A DNA stretch of 64,000 nt. Source: Nectonema munidae (taxonomy: Eukaryota > Nematomorpha > Nectonematoida > Nectonematidae). Position 1 is the stretch's first letter. Each line of letters opens with the position of its first letter. The position numbers and the translations under genes are program-made. Of this stretch, positions 25,650 to 38,800 are shown one piece after another. Below the pieces are notes generated by a model. It was not told the DNA's origin. It saw only the letters and a program-made list of their open reading frames with translations, and did not search any database. The stretch covers positions 434,001-498,000 of the forward strand of contig JAUIRK010000376.1 in NCBI GenBank assembly GCA_030549495.1. Reading direction: 5' to 3'.

Positions 25650-26010
25650 ATATTTTGTATATCCCCCCTCCCCCCCCTGTTTTTTATAGTTGATTGGTAA
25701 AGTGAATTTGATGAAATGATATAGTGTAACAGGGAGGTTAAATATTTTTTAGATAGCAGCGCTTCTTCCGTTTAACCTCACAGCCACTAAACCACTTAAG
25801 TTTTGATAAAAACGTAAAATTCAGTTTAAACTTTTAAATAACAACTTTTCACGATAGAAAATATTAGAAAATAATTCGAAAAAGTGGCATCGCCCCCCCC
25901 CCCCCTCCTTAAATTTTTGGCCAAGATCCATCCCTGGCTTTTAATGGGTATGAAAGTGGAATTTTGCATTTTAAAATAAAAGAGGATGAGACATGTCGTG
26001 ACCCATAAAT
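25650..26010. other. Spacer with two long C runs
   Basis: Poly-C tracts near 25,665 and 25,895 and the phrase CCAAGATCCATCCCTGG near 25,921 look like the worn right end of a hAT-type MITE. The matching left end is uncertain (perhaps CAGGGAGGTTAAAT at 25,729) and no target duplication is visible. Confidence 0.3.
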
Positions 26011-26532
26011 TCCACCCTAAATTTCCCTCCAGGAAATTTCCACCCCGTTAATTTATTCATTTCAGGTAATTTCCACTAGGATGACGAGTAAATTTCACCC
26101 CAAAATTCCCCCACGAAACGTGCATTTCATTAATTTTTCATTTCAGATAATAGCCGCTTACCTGAAAATTGTTCCAGATATTTTGATTAAATCTAAACAT
26201 TTAAAAAATATGATTAATTTTAGAATTAGCTAAAAATAAAAAACGATTAATTTTAGAGTAAGATCTTTCACGTCACCAATAAGTTCTTGTTTTCTCCATA
26301 TTGTCTTTGAGCCTGTCATAAATTTTTCCTTTCGATGAAGAGATTCATGAAAGAGACACGGGTGCAAAAGAATAATATATTTAAATATATAAATTAGAAT
26401 GATACAAAAGGAAGAACTAGAGCAAATAGAAAGTAAAATCTTAGGTTTGTTTTTATAAGCAAACAACGATTGTTTAACATATTATGGCAAACAATAGTGG
26501 AGTGAATTATTCCGTGATGGAAAATTCGTAGG

Positions 26533-26870
26533 ATGGAATTTTCGAAGGGGAATTTTTTGGATGAAATTTACGGAGTGACATTTATAGGGTTGGAATTTAC
26601 AAGAAACTGGGAATGTAATTCAAAAAAGTTTGAAGAATTTGTAGATTTAGATAAAATTGACATTTCTACAGAAAAGTTTTGGCATATTATGGATAACGCT
26701 AAAATTCATAAACCACAGACAATTTAAAACCTTATATCTTCAAAAGGCCATGTTCTTAAACTTATGTCTCTATACAGTTTTAGGCTCAACCCTATTGAGC
26801 AAGCGTTTTCTAAAATTAAAAATTTTGCAAAGCAAAATTAGGGAAAAATTTATAATCGTTTGAAAAATAA
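26533..26870 (+). pseudogene. Tc1/IS630-type DDE transposase fragment
   Basis: One plus-strand frame reads DISTEKFWHIMDNAKIHK, stops at a TAA near 26,725, then continues GHVLKLMSLYSFRLNPIEQA and FSKIKNF. DNAKIH holds the second catalytic aspartate, and LNPIEQAFSKIK the third acidic residue of the IS630/Tc1-mariner DDE fold (usual wording 'DNA.IH ... LPPYSP.LNPIE..W..iK'). The first aspartate and the DNA-binding domain are not visible. The flanks at 26,000-26,130 and 26,500-26,600 are rich in AAATTTCCACC and GGTGGAATTT-like words in opposing sense, perhaps remains of its ends. The fragment is inactive. Confidence 0.65.
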
Positions 26871-26879
26871 GTCTATTTG

Positions 26880-27470
26880 TTTTTTTTCAATATAGCTTAT
26901 AATCGAACAAACACGCTTCACTAAGAAGCATTTTTTTACTATAGGTAGCAAGAATTTTATTGGAATTACTTTACACGAATAATTAAATTTTTTAATTAAT
27001 TAAATTTTTTTTTAAATAAACTTTTTTATTTTTAATTTTTTATGAAAGTTACTTTAGAAACTGAAAGTTTTGTTTGTAATATCTTTTTAGTTTTTAATTA
27101 AAAAAAATTATATAGATAGTTAAGTATACTTCTATTTGAAACTTATATTAATAATTAAGCACTTTAAAAAATAAATATTAATTAGTTTTAAAACGCTATT
27201 AGCTATAGTTCACGAAAAAGTTTGGCAACTCTTGGTTTAAGGAAAATCAGCATTGACTTTTTTGAATAATTCTCAAATCTGTAAGAAATTATTTTGGACA
27301 AAAATGAAAAACGATTCTTTACAAATGTGTTGGTTGATTATGGTTTGATAATGTGCATAAACCAATTCAACCAAAAATCGGATAGAATTTAACAATTTTA
27401 ACGTTATTTGGAACTTTGAAGCTCAATATCAACACATTTGCATTTTCAAAAAACACGTTTCTGTTTAGAG
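26880..27470. other. AT-rich spacer
   Basis: Only low-complexity AT-rich sequence is visible. Confidence 0.4.
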
Positions 27471-27474
27471 CTAT

Positions 27475-28105
27475 AATCATCATCATTTTTTATAGTCAAT
27501 TTTTTCCATCTTACGAGGGGCTAGTGACTTTCCTTCCATTATTTTACAGCCTTCTTTAACTTAATACGATCATTTGCATCACCCACTCTTAGGCCAATTT
27601 TAACATATTCTTTTTAAATCATTGACTTCCAATTCAATCCAGGTCTTCTTTTTCCTCGAATACCTTACACTTTAAAGTTCCATGCTTGCTTGTTGCATTC
27701 ATTATCGTTACTTGGCAAAATATGTCCCAACCACCTCAGGCTTCATTGTTTACAGTTGCTATAATTGTATCTTTCAACCCGGTTTTCCATTAGCTTTTTA
27801 GTGTTCATCCTATCATTCAACTTCATTCCACACATCTTCCGCACCATACTTCTTTAAGCTCTTCTCAAAATACTTATTACGCATGTCTCAGAGCCATAAC
27901 CAATGGCAGGTTTTACATACGCGCTGTATATTCCTACTTTAATTTTCCAAGTACACCTTTTTCCACATAATAAAAAGTGTTAAATGATTACCAGCTTAAT
28001 GTCACCCTTTTAGTTGCAGCTAGTTCAACTAATTGTGTCACGCAGGAAACAGAAATTTTCTACTTTTTCTAGTTCATTAAAAGTGTTAGCGCTCATTTTT
28101 CTTCA
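27475..28105 (-). mobile_element. LINE 3' fragment (RT C-terminus) with (ATG)n tail
   Basis: On the minus strand, spread over frames by small shifts, the blocks FNELEKVENFCFLRDTIS, VKPAIGYGSETC, RKMCGMKLNDR, LRWLGHILPSNDNE and RGKRRPGLNW match the C-terminal part of LINE reverse transcriptases (usual wording 'CYLGD.IS', 'LLYGSETW', 'LRWFGH', 'GKR..GRP...W'). The 3' end at 27,475 carries a short (ATG)n tail, like the LINE at 13.6 kb. The copy is truncated at its 5' side and frame-broken. Confidence 0.7.
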
Positions 28106-28109
28106 TTGT

Positions 28110-29840
28110 GTAGTAATGATTTATTGAATTATTGTTTTATATATTTTGATATTTTATTGAATTATTTTTTCTATCTAAAGGTGTGAATTAATGAAAGAGT
28201 CTATAATATTGTTAAACTCAAATCTAGACCTTCATAGAATAAAATTTTAAAAGAAAAAACAAAGAAAACTCATGTTTATTAAAATAAAATTTAAGACCTT
28301 GATGTTATAATAAATTTTATAAATAAGGTGATAAATATTTTAAATAAATATATACCAGATAAAATATACATTTCAAATTCAATACCAAATCTATTAAAAA
28401 TATATTAAGAAAATAGTAGTATAAGACTTATACAATAACGAAAAATATTGTCCTCACCATAAATATATATGACTAAAATTATACATGAAAGACAGGTTTC
28501 GATTTAGGATTGCTTTATAAAAAGATACTTTTAGATAAGTGTTGGATTAGTTTCACATTTCTTTTTCCCTATTCCAAAACAGTATGAAGAAATTCTTGCA
28601 GAGAATAACAACGTAAACTACGAGATATGTGAACACAGGAATGTTTTAAACTTGATAAAGGGAAAGAGAAGATATATGACCATTTGTCATTACCTAAAAT
28701 GAAATAAATATATTTTAATAAAGCATAAACTCTTTAATTTAAAATATAGAAAAGCAAAATTATCACTACAATATTTTATTGAATGAAATACACTAACATA
28801 CGATTATTAACAACTTAATTTAATTATGAATATAACTAAATGATCCTACAAAATTCAAGCTCATTTGAAATAACTAAGACAACTCTTAAAAAAAACTATT
28901 CATAATTTCAAAATACGATTAAACATATGATTTGAAGAAGGCCAAATATCTCCAAAAATATTCCATAGCCTCTAACATTATATATCGGAAATTAAAAGTA
29001 ATGAATTAATAGTACAAAGTGTCTGTCAAAAGAAAGTGGCATACTACTCAAAAATAGTCCAAGCAATATGCGCGAAAACTGTTGAAAGAACATATTGAAG
29101 TGTAATTAACAAGGTAATCAAAAAAGAATCAATTCTAAATAATTTATAAATCATGTTTACATCAGTATATTATATTGTCAATTTTTTCATTAGCTCAAAA
29201 AGTCAATAAATTGTCATTTGGTTAAAAGATCATTTTAATGTTTTTAGTAAGTTGTTAAAATGTTAAGTCTTAATTTTGTCTATCTTTCTTTTTACAAATA
29301 AATTTTTTGCTTATATATCTAATTTTTACAAAAATTGAAAAAATTGCTTGCAAAAGGCAGAAACTTCAAGGATGAAAATATTTTTTCTTACAAGGTTTTC
29401 TATTATAATTCGGAAATTTATGAAAAAAAGATGTGATTATTAAAATTATTTTTAAATTCCATTTGTTGTTTTAATATCAAAAAACAATACGTCACTTTTT
29501 GACCTTCCTGGATCAGGAATGGCGAAAAATTATGGTGTGAAACAGAAATAAACAAAGAGCTATATTAAAAAAAATTAAAACTTCAGTAAGATGCTAGACT
29601 CTTCCAAGTCATGTTTAACGAAATATCAAGCTTCCTTGACACATTTATAGGGATTCCACAAACAACAAGGAAAATATCTATTATATAGTTAACCATATAC
29701 TAGCCTAAAAGTGATGTGAGAAATCTTAAAGTATTGACAAAAGCATTCATTACAATTTAGGCAAAAAAACTCGATGTTTATGAACAGCTACAGCTAAGCA
29801 GGTTTTGGCCATATCAACGTAAGAATATTGCATAAGAAGT
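28110..29840. other. AT-rich stretch downstream of the PHAF1-like gene
   Basis: This would hold the 3' untranslated region of the minus-strand gene above it. I could not place a polyadenylation site with confidence, and no other exon is seen. Confidence 0.35.
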
Positions 29841-29847
29841 TGCTTAT

Positions 29848-32800
29848 TTAATTTGTTATATAATATATTTTTAATGGATAAATCTGAAAAGATGTATGCC
29901 AAAAAAAGTAAAAGAAGCATAGACTAGCAAGAAATGATACCTCGAAAATAATATTTGCGTATGGATAACAAAAGGTTGAACCAAAGGGTGAATCTGGTTT
30001 ATTTATTATAACAGGCTTTTCTTGTGGCAATTCATTTATATGTTCCACCAAATGATCCCACTAAAAATGTAAAATAAAAATAGAATAAAATAATATTTTA
30101 GAATAAACCTTAGAAGCAACAGATATAGAAAAATCCTTGATATTAATGTTGAAATTGCACCTATCATGTCTAAAAATAAATAAATAAAACTTGGTGTAAA
30201 ATATGAAAAAAAGAATACACAATTCAATTTGAGGCTACTGATCATTTTTAAGTGTGATATATTCATTGAAAACGATAAGATTAAAATAATTTTGCAAATC
30301 ATTCAAATATATTGGGTAAAAAACTCTAAAATTACCTCTTAACGTCGTTTACCAGCTCACAAAATAAACATTGTCATAAAATAATTAAAAAATAATATTT
30401 ATTGATATTAGATGATTACTATTATATTAAATCTACTACATTTTAATTTTTTTTAAGAATGGTTCTCTCAACTTTTATATCTTAGAAATGGGAGCGTAAC
30501 CAAACTGCTTAAATTCATCATCCTATTCAAACGAATGTTTTTCACAACGTTTTATACATTATGTAAATAGAATGGATAGAAGAATATGGAAAAAGTCTAT
30601 TTCTCTTGTCATATAAATTTTAACTAAATAGGAAGAAAAGGTTTTTAATATTTAGTGTTAATTAAGTCAGAATTTTCAAATCCATATGGCGAAGCACTTT
30701 ATGGGTCATTAATAGCCTCTAGGTATGCAGCAAGAAAATAGATCATTTGTCCCAGACAAGTTGTTGTTCAATGATTTAAAAGTGGTAAAAACAATTTTAA
30801 ATTGAAAATTCTATCAGACGTACAATTTTCACAAATAGAACTGGAATAATTTTCTTAACTAAAATCACAAATTACGTCATTTGATATTAAAATTTTATGC
30901 CCTGTTCAATGATTTAAATTTCTAATCGAAAAGGTTGGAAATCGAGTAATTAAAGTTAAAATTTGAAATACAAAACATTAAACATAAAATAAAGAAGCTT
31001 TTAAGAAATAAATATATGCAATGTATATCATATTAATCAAATTGTAAGGGACTTGGTACTTATCAATGTAAAAATTGTAATTTTAAACCTAAATATTGAC
31101 AAAGCTTTTCATATTAAAACTTTATTCTAAGTGAAATGCTGGTATTTTTAAAATTGGACAAACAAAGAATCAAGAAAAGAGCTACTAGAAAAAATATAAA
31201 ACATCAGATGCTGTTCATTTCAATAAGTTAGAGAAAATATGTACTAGGGTTTTTCATGTAGAATATCAAGGAATTATATAGGAACTGAACAAAAATTATG
31301 CATACCTTTGGTTAGATAAAAACACCTAAGGCAACCCTAAATGAAATCCGATTTTTGAATTTGTATGTAAAATAAGCTATTTTAAATTGAAACGCATTGA
31401 AAATGACATTATTATAGTGAATTATTCAAAAAGGCAAGTCATAAAAAGTTACGGTTTTCCATAATAATATAATCAAAAAATATCACTTTTTTTCTGAAAT
31501 TTATATTTATGATATAGAACTTGTTAGAAATCAAATACCGAATTACATTAAAAACAAAATACTCTCTAGAAACAATGTACATAATCATAGAATTTGGTTA
31601 AAGGGAAATTGTCATAATATAAATGTCATAATTTTAAATATTATATTTGTCGAATAATCAAAGAATCGAAAAATGTTCAAATCAAAAAATATTTATTCTT
31701 TTTAAATATATCGTTGGCTCCCCTTACTTTTAAAATTGAAAGATAAACATAGTCTTTAATAATTAATTTTTATCAAATTATGCACATACGAAACTAAAAG
31801 TAAGGGGAGCCAACGATATATTTAAAAAGAATAAATATTTTTTGATTTGAACATTTTTCGATTCTTTGATTATTCGACAAATATAATATTTAAAATCGTG
31901 CAAATTGCAAAGTATAGGTAATAACTTTTGTAACATCGTATAAGGTAGCAAAATATGAACAGAAAGTTTGATATTTTTACAGAAAGTTTGATATTTTTTG
32001 ATTTTTTAAAGAATATTTTTCGATTCTTTGATTACAGAATTTTATTTTGATTATTTGACAAATATAATATTTAAAATCGTGCAAATTGCAAAGTATAGGT
32101 AATAACATTTGTAACATCGTATAAGGTAGCAAAATATGAACAGAAAGTATATTATTTTTTGATTTTTTAAAGAATATTTTTCGATTCTTTGATTACAGAA
32201 TTTTATTTTGATTATTTGATAAAATATATTATATAGGTTGGAGATGAATTATCGCGGTATACAGGTTGGAGATGAACCAACGTAGTATACAAATGTATAT
32301 AGGTAATAACTTGTGTAGCATCGTCTCCCCGAATGAGGTATATCAAATCTTACATCTAGCAGAATGTGAACATTGTCTCCCTAGTTATTTGTACATGGAA
32401 TAGAAACCATCGTAGTATACAGGTTGAAGATGAATCATCGTAGTATACAGGTTGGAGATGAATCATCGTAGTATACAGGTTGGAGATGAATCATTGTAGT
32501 ATATAGTTTGGAGATGAATCATCGTAGAATACAGGTTGGAGAAGAATCATCGTAATATACGGGTTGGAGATATATGAATATAACTATTTATGAAATCGGA
32601 GTCAGAATCGCCATAATTAATACGACTCCAACTACTTCTCTAAAGGTAGGCCTCCACCGACTCCGACTCCTCACTCTGCTTATAGGTTATAAATGTAAAA
32701 AATAATAAGTAACGTAACATCAATAGTTTGAAAGAAGCAATAGCCATTTTCACAAATTAAATGTAGAAAATAATGAAGAAATATAACAAATCATATATCT

Positions 32801-35800
32801 TACATTCCAAAATCGTAGTGACCAGGAAAATTTGAATTTAGAATAAATTTTTTAGCTTTATGAGTGAAACCATCAAACATTATATCCTAAATAGAAATTA
32901 TTTAAATATCAAAAAAATTAAATTGTTTTATTCAACTAATAATATTTTCAAAAAAAGTTTAGAGAAAGATGACAAAATGTTATATTATTTAAAGTGCAAC
33001 TTCTGCTATTTTATTGAAATAGGCTAACTTTATAACAATTGTTTATACCTTTACAACAATACGAATAAGGCGCAAATAAATGATTTCCAAGGTGAGATAA
33101 AGCGAACATAACAAATGACTACTCTTTATAATATTATTAATATCTCTTGGTTAAAATTAAAAAAATAAAGTTAACAATTAAAAGATTTTTAAATTAATAT
33201 TAAAAGCATCTTACTATTCCTAAATTGAAGTAGTTATAGAAGTAATCTGTGTTTAGAGGAACATGACTTCGAGTTGTCGAAAGCTTTTTACAAGGCTTAT
33301 AGTAAATTTTGCTCGGTGACCCAATCGCACTCATAACATCCTAGAAACAGTTTAAAAATAAGTAAAACTAAATATACTTAGTCTAAATTATCAAGATGAC
33401 TATATGAAAAGGTTTGATCCTTACAAATTAGATGTCCAAAACTTCAATTTTTTCTTTAAATTGGTATTATTTATTAATAAACTATCGAAGGGTCATTTAT
33501 TTATTGTAAACCGAAGCAAATCGAGGCATCAAAGAAAACTTGCACAACTTTAGAGCCAAAAATTAACGCTATTTTGAGAACATCTCCCCAAAATCGATCC
33601 AAAAACACACACCAATCCACCATGTCTACATTGTAATCAGTGCACACACGACAAACAACATTGTTTAAATTCTTAACATACACACATCACTAGAACGCAT
33701 TCATTTATGGTTCAACCCGTGTCAAGTAGTAAACTTACTTGCAAAATAGGGAAACAACTTGGCCCATTTTGAATCAAAAAACTATAAAGCCATATGTGAA
33801 AGCATACACCTGAAACCAGAAGCAGCTAACCGTAGATCTCATGTTGGTTGCCTGAATTAGCACTTTTTTATCGCTGCTAATTCGCAAATGTAACAAATAA
33901 GTGATCACTTCCTTTAAAAGGAAATGCTCACTCTGTCTCAAATAGATATTCGTTTTATTTGATTGACACCGTAGGCCAAAAAGAGATAGCGTAATCTGGG
34001 GGCCAAGAAAAACATAAAATGCAAGATGGAGTTGAAACTTATAAGAGTTATAAAATATTAATCTTTGTATATTATTCACTCAATATAAAGTTATTTCATA
34101 TTTTTTTAAAGGATTCTAAACGTTTCTTACATAGTGTAATAAAAAATAATTTTGTAAATTTAAGTAGATACAATTTCACTGTCAAAATTTTCCAAAAATA
34201 AATATTCTCACTTTTAAAGCAGTGTTTCAAAATCTCTTGTTCTGATTGAGAAAGATCCTACATAATAAATCACCATCATGATTACCATCATATTCATTTA
34301 CTCACTATTTTCATTAATATTAAACCTGAAAAATAAATTGGTTTAGAAGGAAGAAAATTACGTTAAAAAAATGAGGAAAGTTATTAAAAAATTGGATGAA
34401 ACTTTCTCAGATTACTGAATTTATAATCCTGATGAAAAACATAGCGCGTTGAATATACATAGATGTAATATCAACAAAAAAAACCTGTTGAAAAAAGTAG
34501 CGATATGATAAAAGTAAGGCTATACTTGAGTAGAATCACCAAAATATACTTTATTTTCGATTTCTCTCTTCTGAGAGCGTTCTCTAGAAAACAGAGTCAT
34601 CTCACTCTTAACTTGATCCAAGTCTAAAACTATAAAAATTTGATAAGTTGAAAGTGTGCTTTCGACTCCTAGACAGTTTAGTGCCAGTAGTTTCACTCTC
34701 TTTTTATTAGAACTAATTAACTAGATACCTAATTAACTAAATAGCAACTATCTAACTATTAACTAGATTAACGTTACTGCTAATGTAAGGTAACTAGCTT
34801 CCGTACTAGTCTGAATTTACTGGGATTGAATTCATAAATTTTCATATAATTTTCAAAAATTATTTTGTAATATATATGTTGTTAGCTACTAAGTAATTAC
34901 AGAAAAAGTAATTTTTAGAAATTAAGTTAAATTTATAATAATCATAGAATATTACTATTACAAATTAACAAAAACTTACATAGTGGAAGTAATGATTTGA
35001 TAAGAACCGATTTCATGAAGTAATTACATTTTGTAAATATGGCAGTATATTAATAAACTAGTCTAGTATATAAGAAGAAATCTTATCCCAAAAAACAGAA
35101 TAAAGAACTGAAGATTTGTACTTCTAATCGAAAATATTTTAGCTAATTATTATTAAACGATTTGAGTGAAGCTACTGTGCATATTTAAAAAAAGAGATAT
35201 TATATACCTGGGGTGGTGAATGAAACTTTTATTGCGTAGGCTAAATCATTGTCAATTAGCACCTCGCATGATTCCAAGAACAAGCCTTCTTCGTAGCACA
35301 GAATTGGAATTTCAGGAGTTCTTAAATCGAAATCAATTCATACAAAATAACAGATATTGACCGGTGATTGTATATTGCTTTAAAATGATAAAAAATTGAA
35401 GAAAATGAGTATAAAAGATAAAAAATTACTTTGAAACAATGCTTATTAGATATATACCAAAAATCAGCGTCTTTTAATATCTTAATTTAATGAAAAAAAC
35501 GTTTGTATCATTTGAGATTCTTGCTAATAGTAAATTATAAATGTCATCATTATGCCAAATAAATTACTACATATTGTATATATTTAAACGAACGTTGAAA
35601 TTTCTTCCGAAGGACATAACTTGGAAATAAACTTATTCCACAGATAATTAAGTAAATGGAGCAGAACACTATTCAAACCGGATGCTTCTCCTGACATTGA
35701 GAAATAATTTTATGGTGAGTTTCGCGTATAGGGTGTCAAATACACGGCCAAATTCAACCGGCCTGACGAAAAATTTTGTTTGTTGCATAGAGAATAAGAT

Positions 35801-38800
35801 TGAAAGTGAATATACAATGTTTACATTATAGAATAAGTGTGGTTTTCATCTATAACAAATTAGGTTCACGAATTTAATAAAATGAAGCAAAAATGTAACC
35901 ATTCTTGATTCCCTATTGATATTAGTTCTTAAAAAACTTTATAGAAGTAAATATAAAAACATTTTATCAAAATTTTGTGGCTGTAAATATATTCTCTGTT
36001 TGTTAGTTCATATATGATTGTAGTTTATTTCCTAAATAAAGCAATAAATGGCTCAGAATCAACTGATACTAAATTTTAATGAACAAAAATCTGTAACACA
36101 GTTTAAATAATTTGGGAACCAAGTCAAAATGGCTAATTAAAAAAAAAACTTAAGTATCAATAAATGGGAAGATATAACAACAGAATAACACTGATTGAAA
36201 TAAAACAATAAACGGAATACCATAAAAAAAAGGAAGAAAAAAGGGTGAGGTGACTTAAAACTAACGATACCAAACATGTCACGTTTTTATCGTGACACTT
36301 TTTGAGAAATTAAAAAAAAATTTCTTTTTTGACATCTCCATGAAATTTTATATAACACTCAAACTTGAATCACAGAATAACTAGCAATGTGTTAACTAGC
36401 CGTCAGACGGTGACTTTCCAATTGAGGCTAGCAATGAATTTTCCAAATTGAGTTTTTAAAAAAATTTTGAATGTGAGAAAAAAAATATATGTGTATTGTA
36501 TTGTATCTGTTTATACTAGAGATTTGCAATAGATAATATAATAAAATATACAATCATTAATTAGAATTTCAACAGAAGCTCCTGACGAATTCACTGATAC
36601 CGAATATGAATACTTTGTAGATGAACTTAAAAGATTAAAAATTGGTATATAATACAGTTATTATAATATTAATTAATTTATCATCTTGTATTTTGTATGT
36701 TCAAAATCTGATTTCAAAGACTGTATAAAATAAGTTTATAAAAATATAAAAAACAAAGGAGCAAAATAGAGAAGCTAAAAGTCTACAATAGAGTATAAGC
36801 CCATTACGCATTAAACTTTTTTTGTCGAAAGTTTTTTTTAAAAATCATATTGTATCAATTTTTAAATAATGAATATATTTTTAAGTTAAATACATAAAAT
36901 ATTTTGTTGTTGAAGCTTTAAAAATTAAGTAATTTATAAAACACTAAACCTTAAAATAAAAAAATGCAATCCGCTTGCAGTTCATTTCCCAATGCCAATC
37001 TTAACACACTGACCAGGTACAGGAGGTAATTTTATGTCTTTAAATCTTATTTTAGTTTTTAAATATAGAAATACTTCATTAAAATATATGTCTAAAAACC
37101 AAACAACAATGTTACGAAGAATCATCATCCTAGATCAACACTAAAATTTATCAGCCTATAGAGGTTTTGGAGAGGGAATTATATAATTAAATAAATATTC
37201 AGAAAAATTATAGTGAAATGAATATTTTAGAAAACAACTATTCTCTTTAGTTTAAGGCTTTCTTTAAATTTTGATACTAAATTTGAATTTTATTATCCAT
37301 GTCCTGTTTTGTTGAAATAATGCCCAATATTACATATAAAATCTGAAAATGTTTTTGCCAACAGAATAACAAAATTGATATTACTGGATGTCCATTATAT
37401 CTTGACCAGAGTATATGCACATTTTTGACATGATAGGATCTTGCCCATCGCAAAATTGGAGAGAACCTAGACCATGAGGAAGATAATGTGGCTTAAAATT
37501 AAATTTAATGAAAAAATTGAGCTAAAAATTGTAAAAAGAATTAAAAATACACGAAAACAAAATAAAGTTGATTATCCATAAACCCACAATCAGCAATTCG
37601 GTACTTTCAATAAATCAGCATTGATTTTATTTCAAAAAACTTGAGAGGATAATTTTTAAAGAAAAAATATCGAAATTATTTGTTTAATCTAAAAATATTC
37701 TAATATATTGTAACCAATAAAAAATTAATAAAAAACGTTTATAAGTTAAACTAAAAATTTTAATTTTTTAATTTAGATATGGTGATTAGTTTATAAATTA
37801 GGTGTATTTTAACGTAATACATAGCTAATCCCGACACCCTCAACGTCGAAATAATGCCGAGTTAGTGATAGTATTATCTAATTATGTGAATTGTTTACAT
37901 CAGGGTTCCAAGAACTTTCCTAGAAAGCTTAATATTATATAATAGAGCAGGTTACATTAGTTGACAACGATTGTTAGAAGTTATTTACCAATGAAAATGT
38001 ATTTATTGAACCTGGTGATGATGTTGATGATGCTGTTGTTAATGATGATGCAATAAAAAAAAAATGCTAATTAAAGGATTTTGAAAAAGAAATTTGATTA
38101 ATATTACAATTTGGAAGATAATATAAATAAATTTAAAAATGTCTAACAATACATAACTAACTTACAAACTATCTATGTAATTTAGAGTAAAAAATAACCT
38201 TTTAGCTAAATAGTATTTGGAACAAATGACTAACTATTTATATTTAAAATTAACGCATTTAATATACGCTTAATTCAGATAAAAAAATTTTAATAGCTAT
38301 AAATATAATTCATAATTCAAAAGGTAAAAATTTTATTTTCGGCGAAGCATGCCCCTTTAAAAGATAGATACATCTTGAAATCCGTAATAGAACCATATTT
38401 ATGGAGATTTATTACATGATACAAATGATTGTAGTAAGCATAAAAAAAAATACTGAAACGAAAAATAATTATTATATTTCATATTATTAAAAAGAAAAAT
38501 TACGAATTCCATAATTTGGAAAAAAATTGTTTCTAGACTTGGGATCGTTACTACCAAAAATAACTTCGTTAAAATTATCGTTACTTTGAACAAAAAAACG
38601 CCTCGTTATCGTTTAATTAGACATTTTTTGTCGTTTTCGTTATAGTTACCTTTAAATAAAGTTTCCTTACTTTTCGTTTTTTTTTCGGAAAAATGTGTAA
38701 CTATTTTATAGAAAATAAAAAAAAGTATTAAAATTCAAATACATAATTGTGGTGAAAGTTTTGAAATTTCGAATTATCACATATAATTCGTTGAAATGGG

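Noticed and set aside
26230-26466. 78-codon minus-strand frame near the Tc1/IS630 fragment
   Set aside because: No family motif; the transposase coding lies on the plus strand.
29750-29842. Alternative last PHAF1 exon reading QLLMQYSYVDMAKTC
   Set aside because: Its acceptor lacks a pyrimidine tract, while CATCTTTTCAG at 29,884 is strong and gives a 56-57 bp intron like others in the gene.
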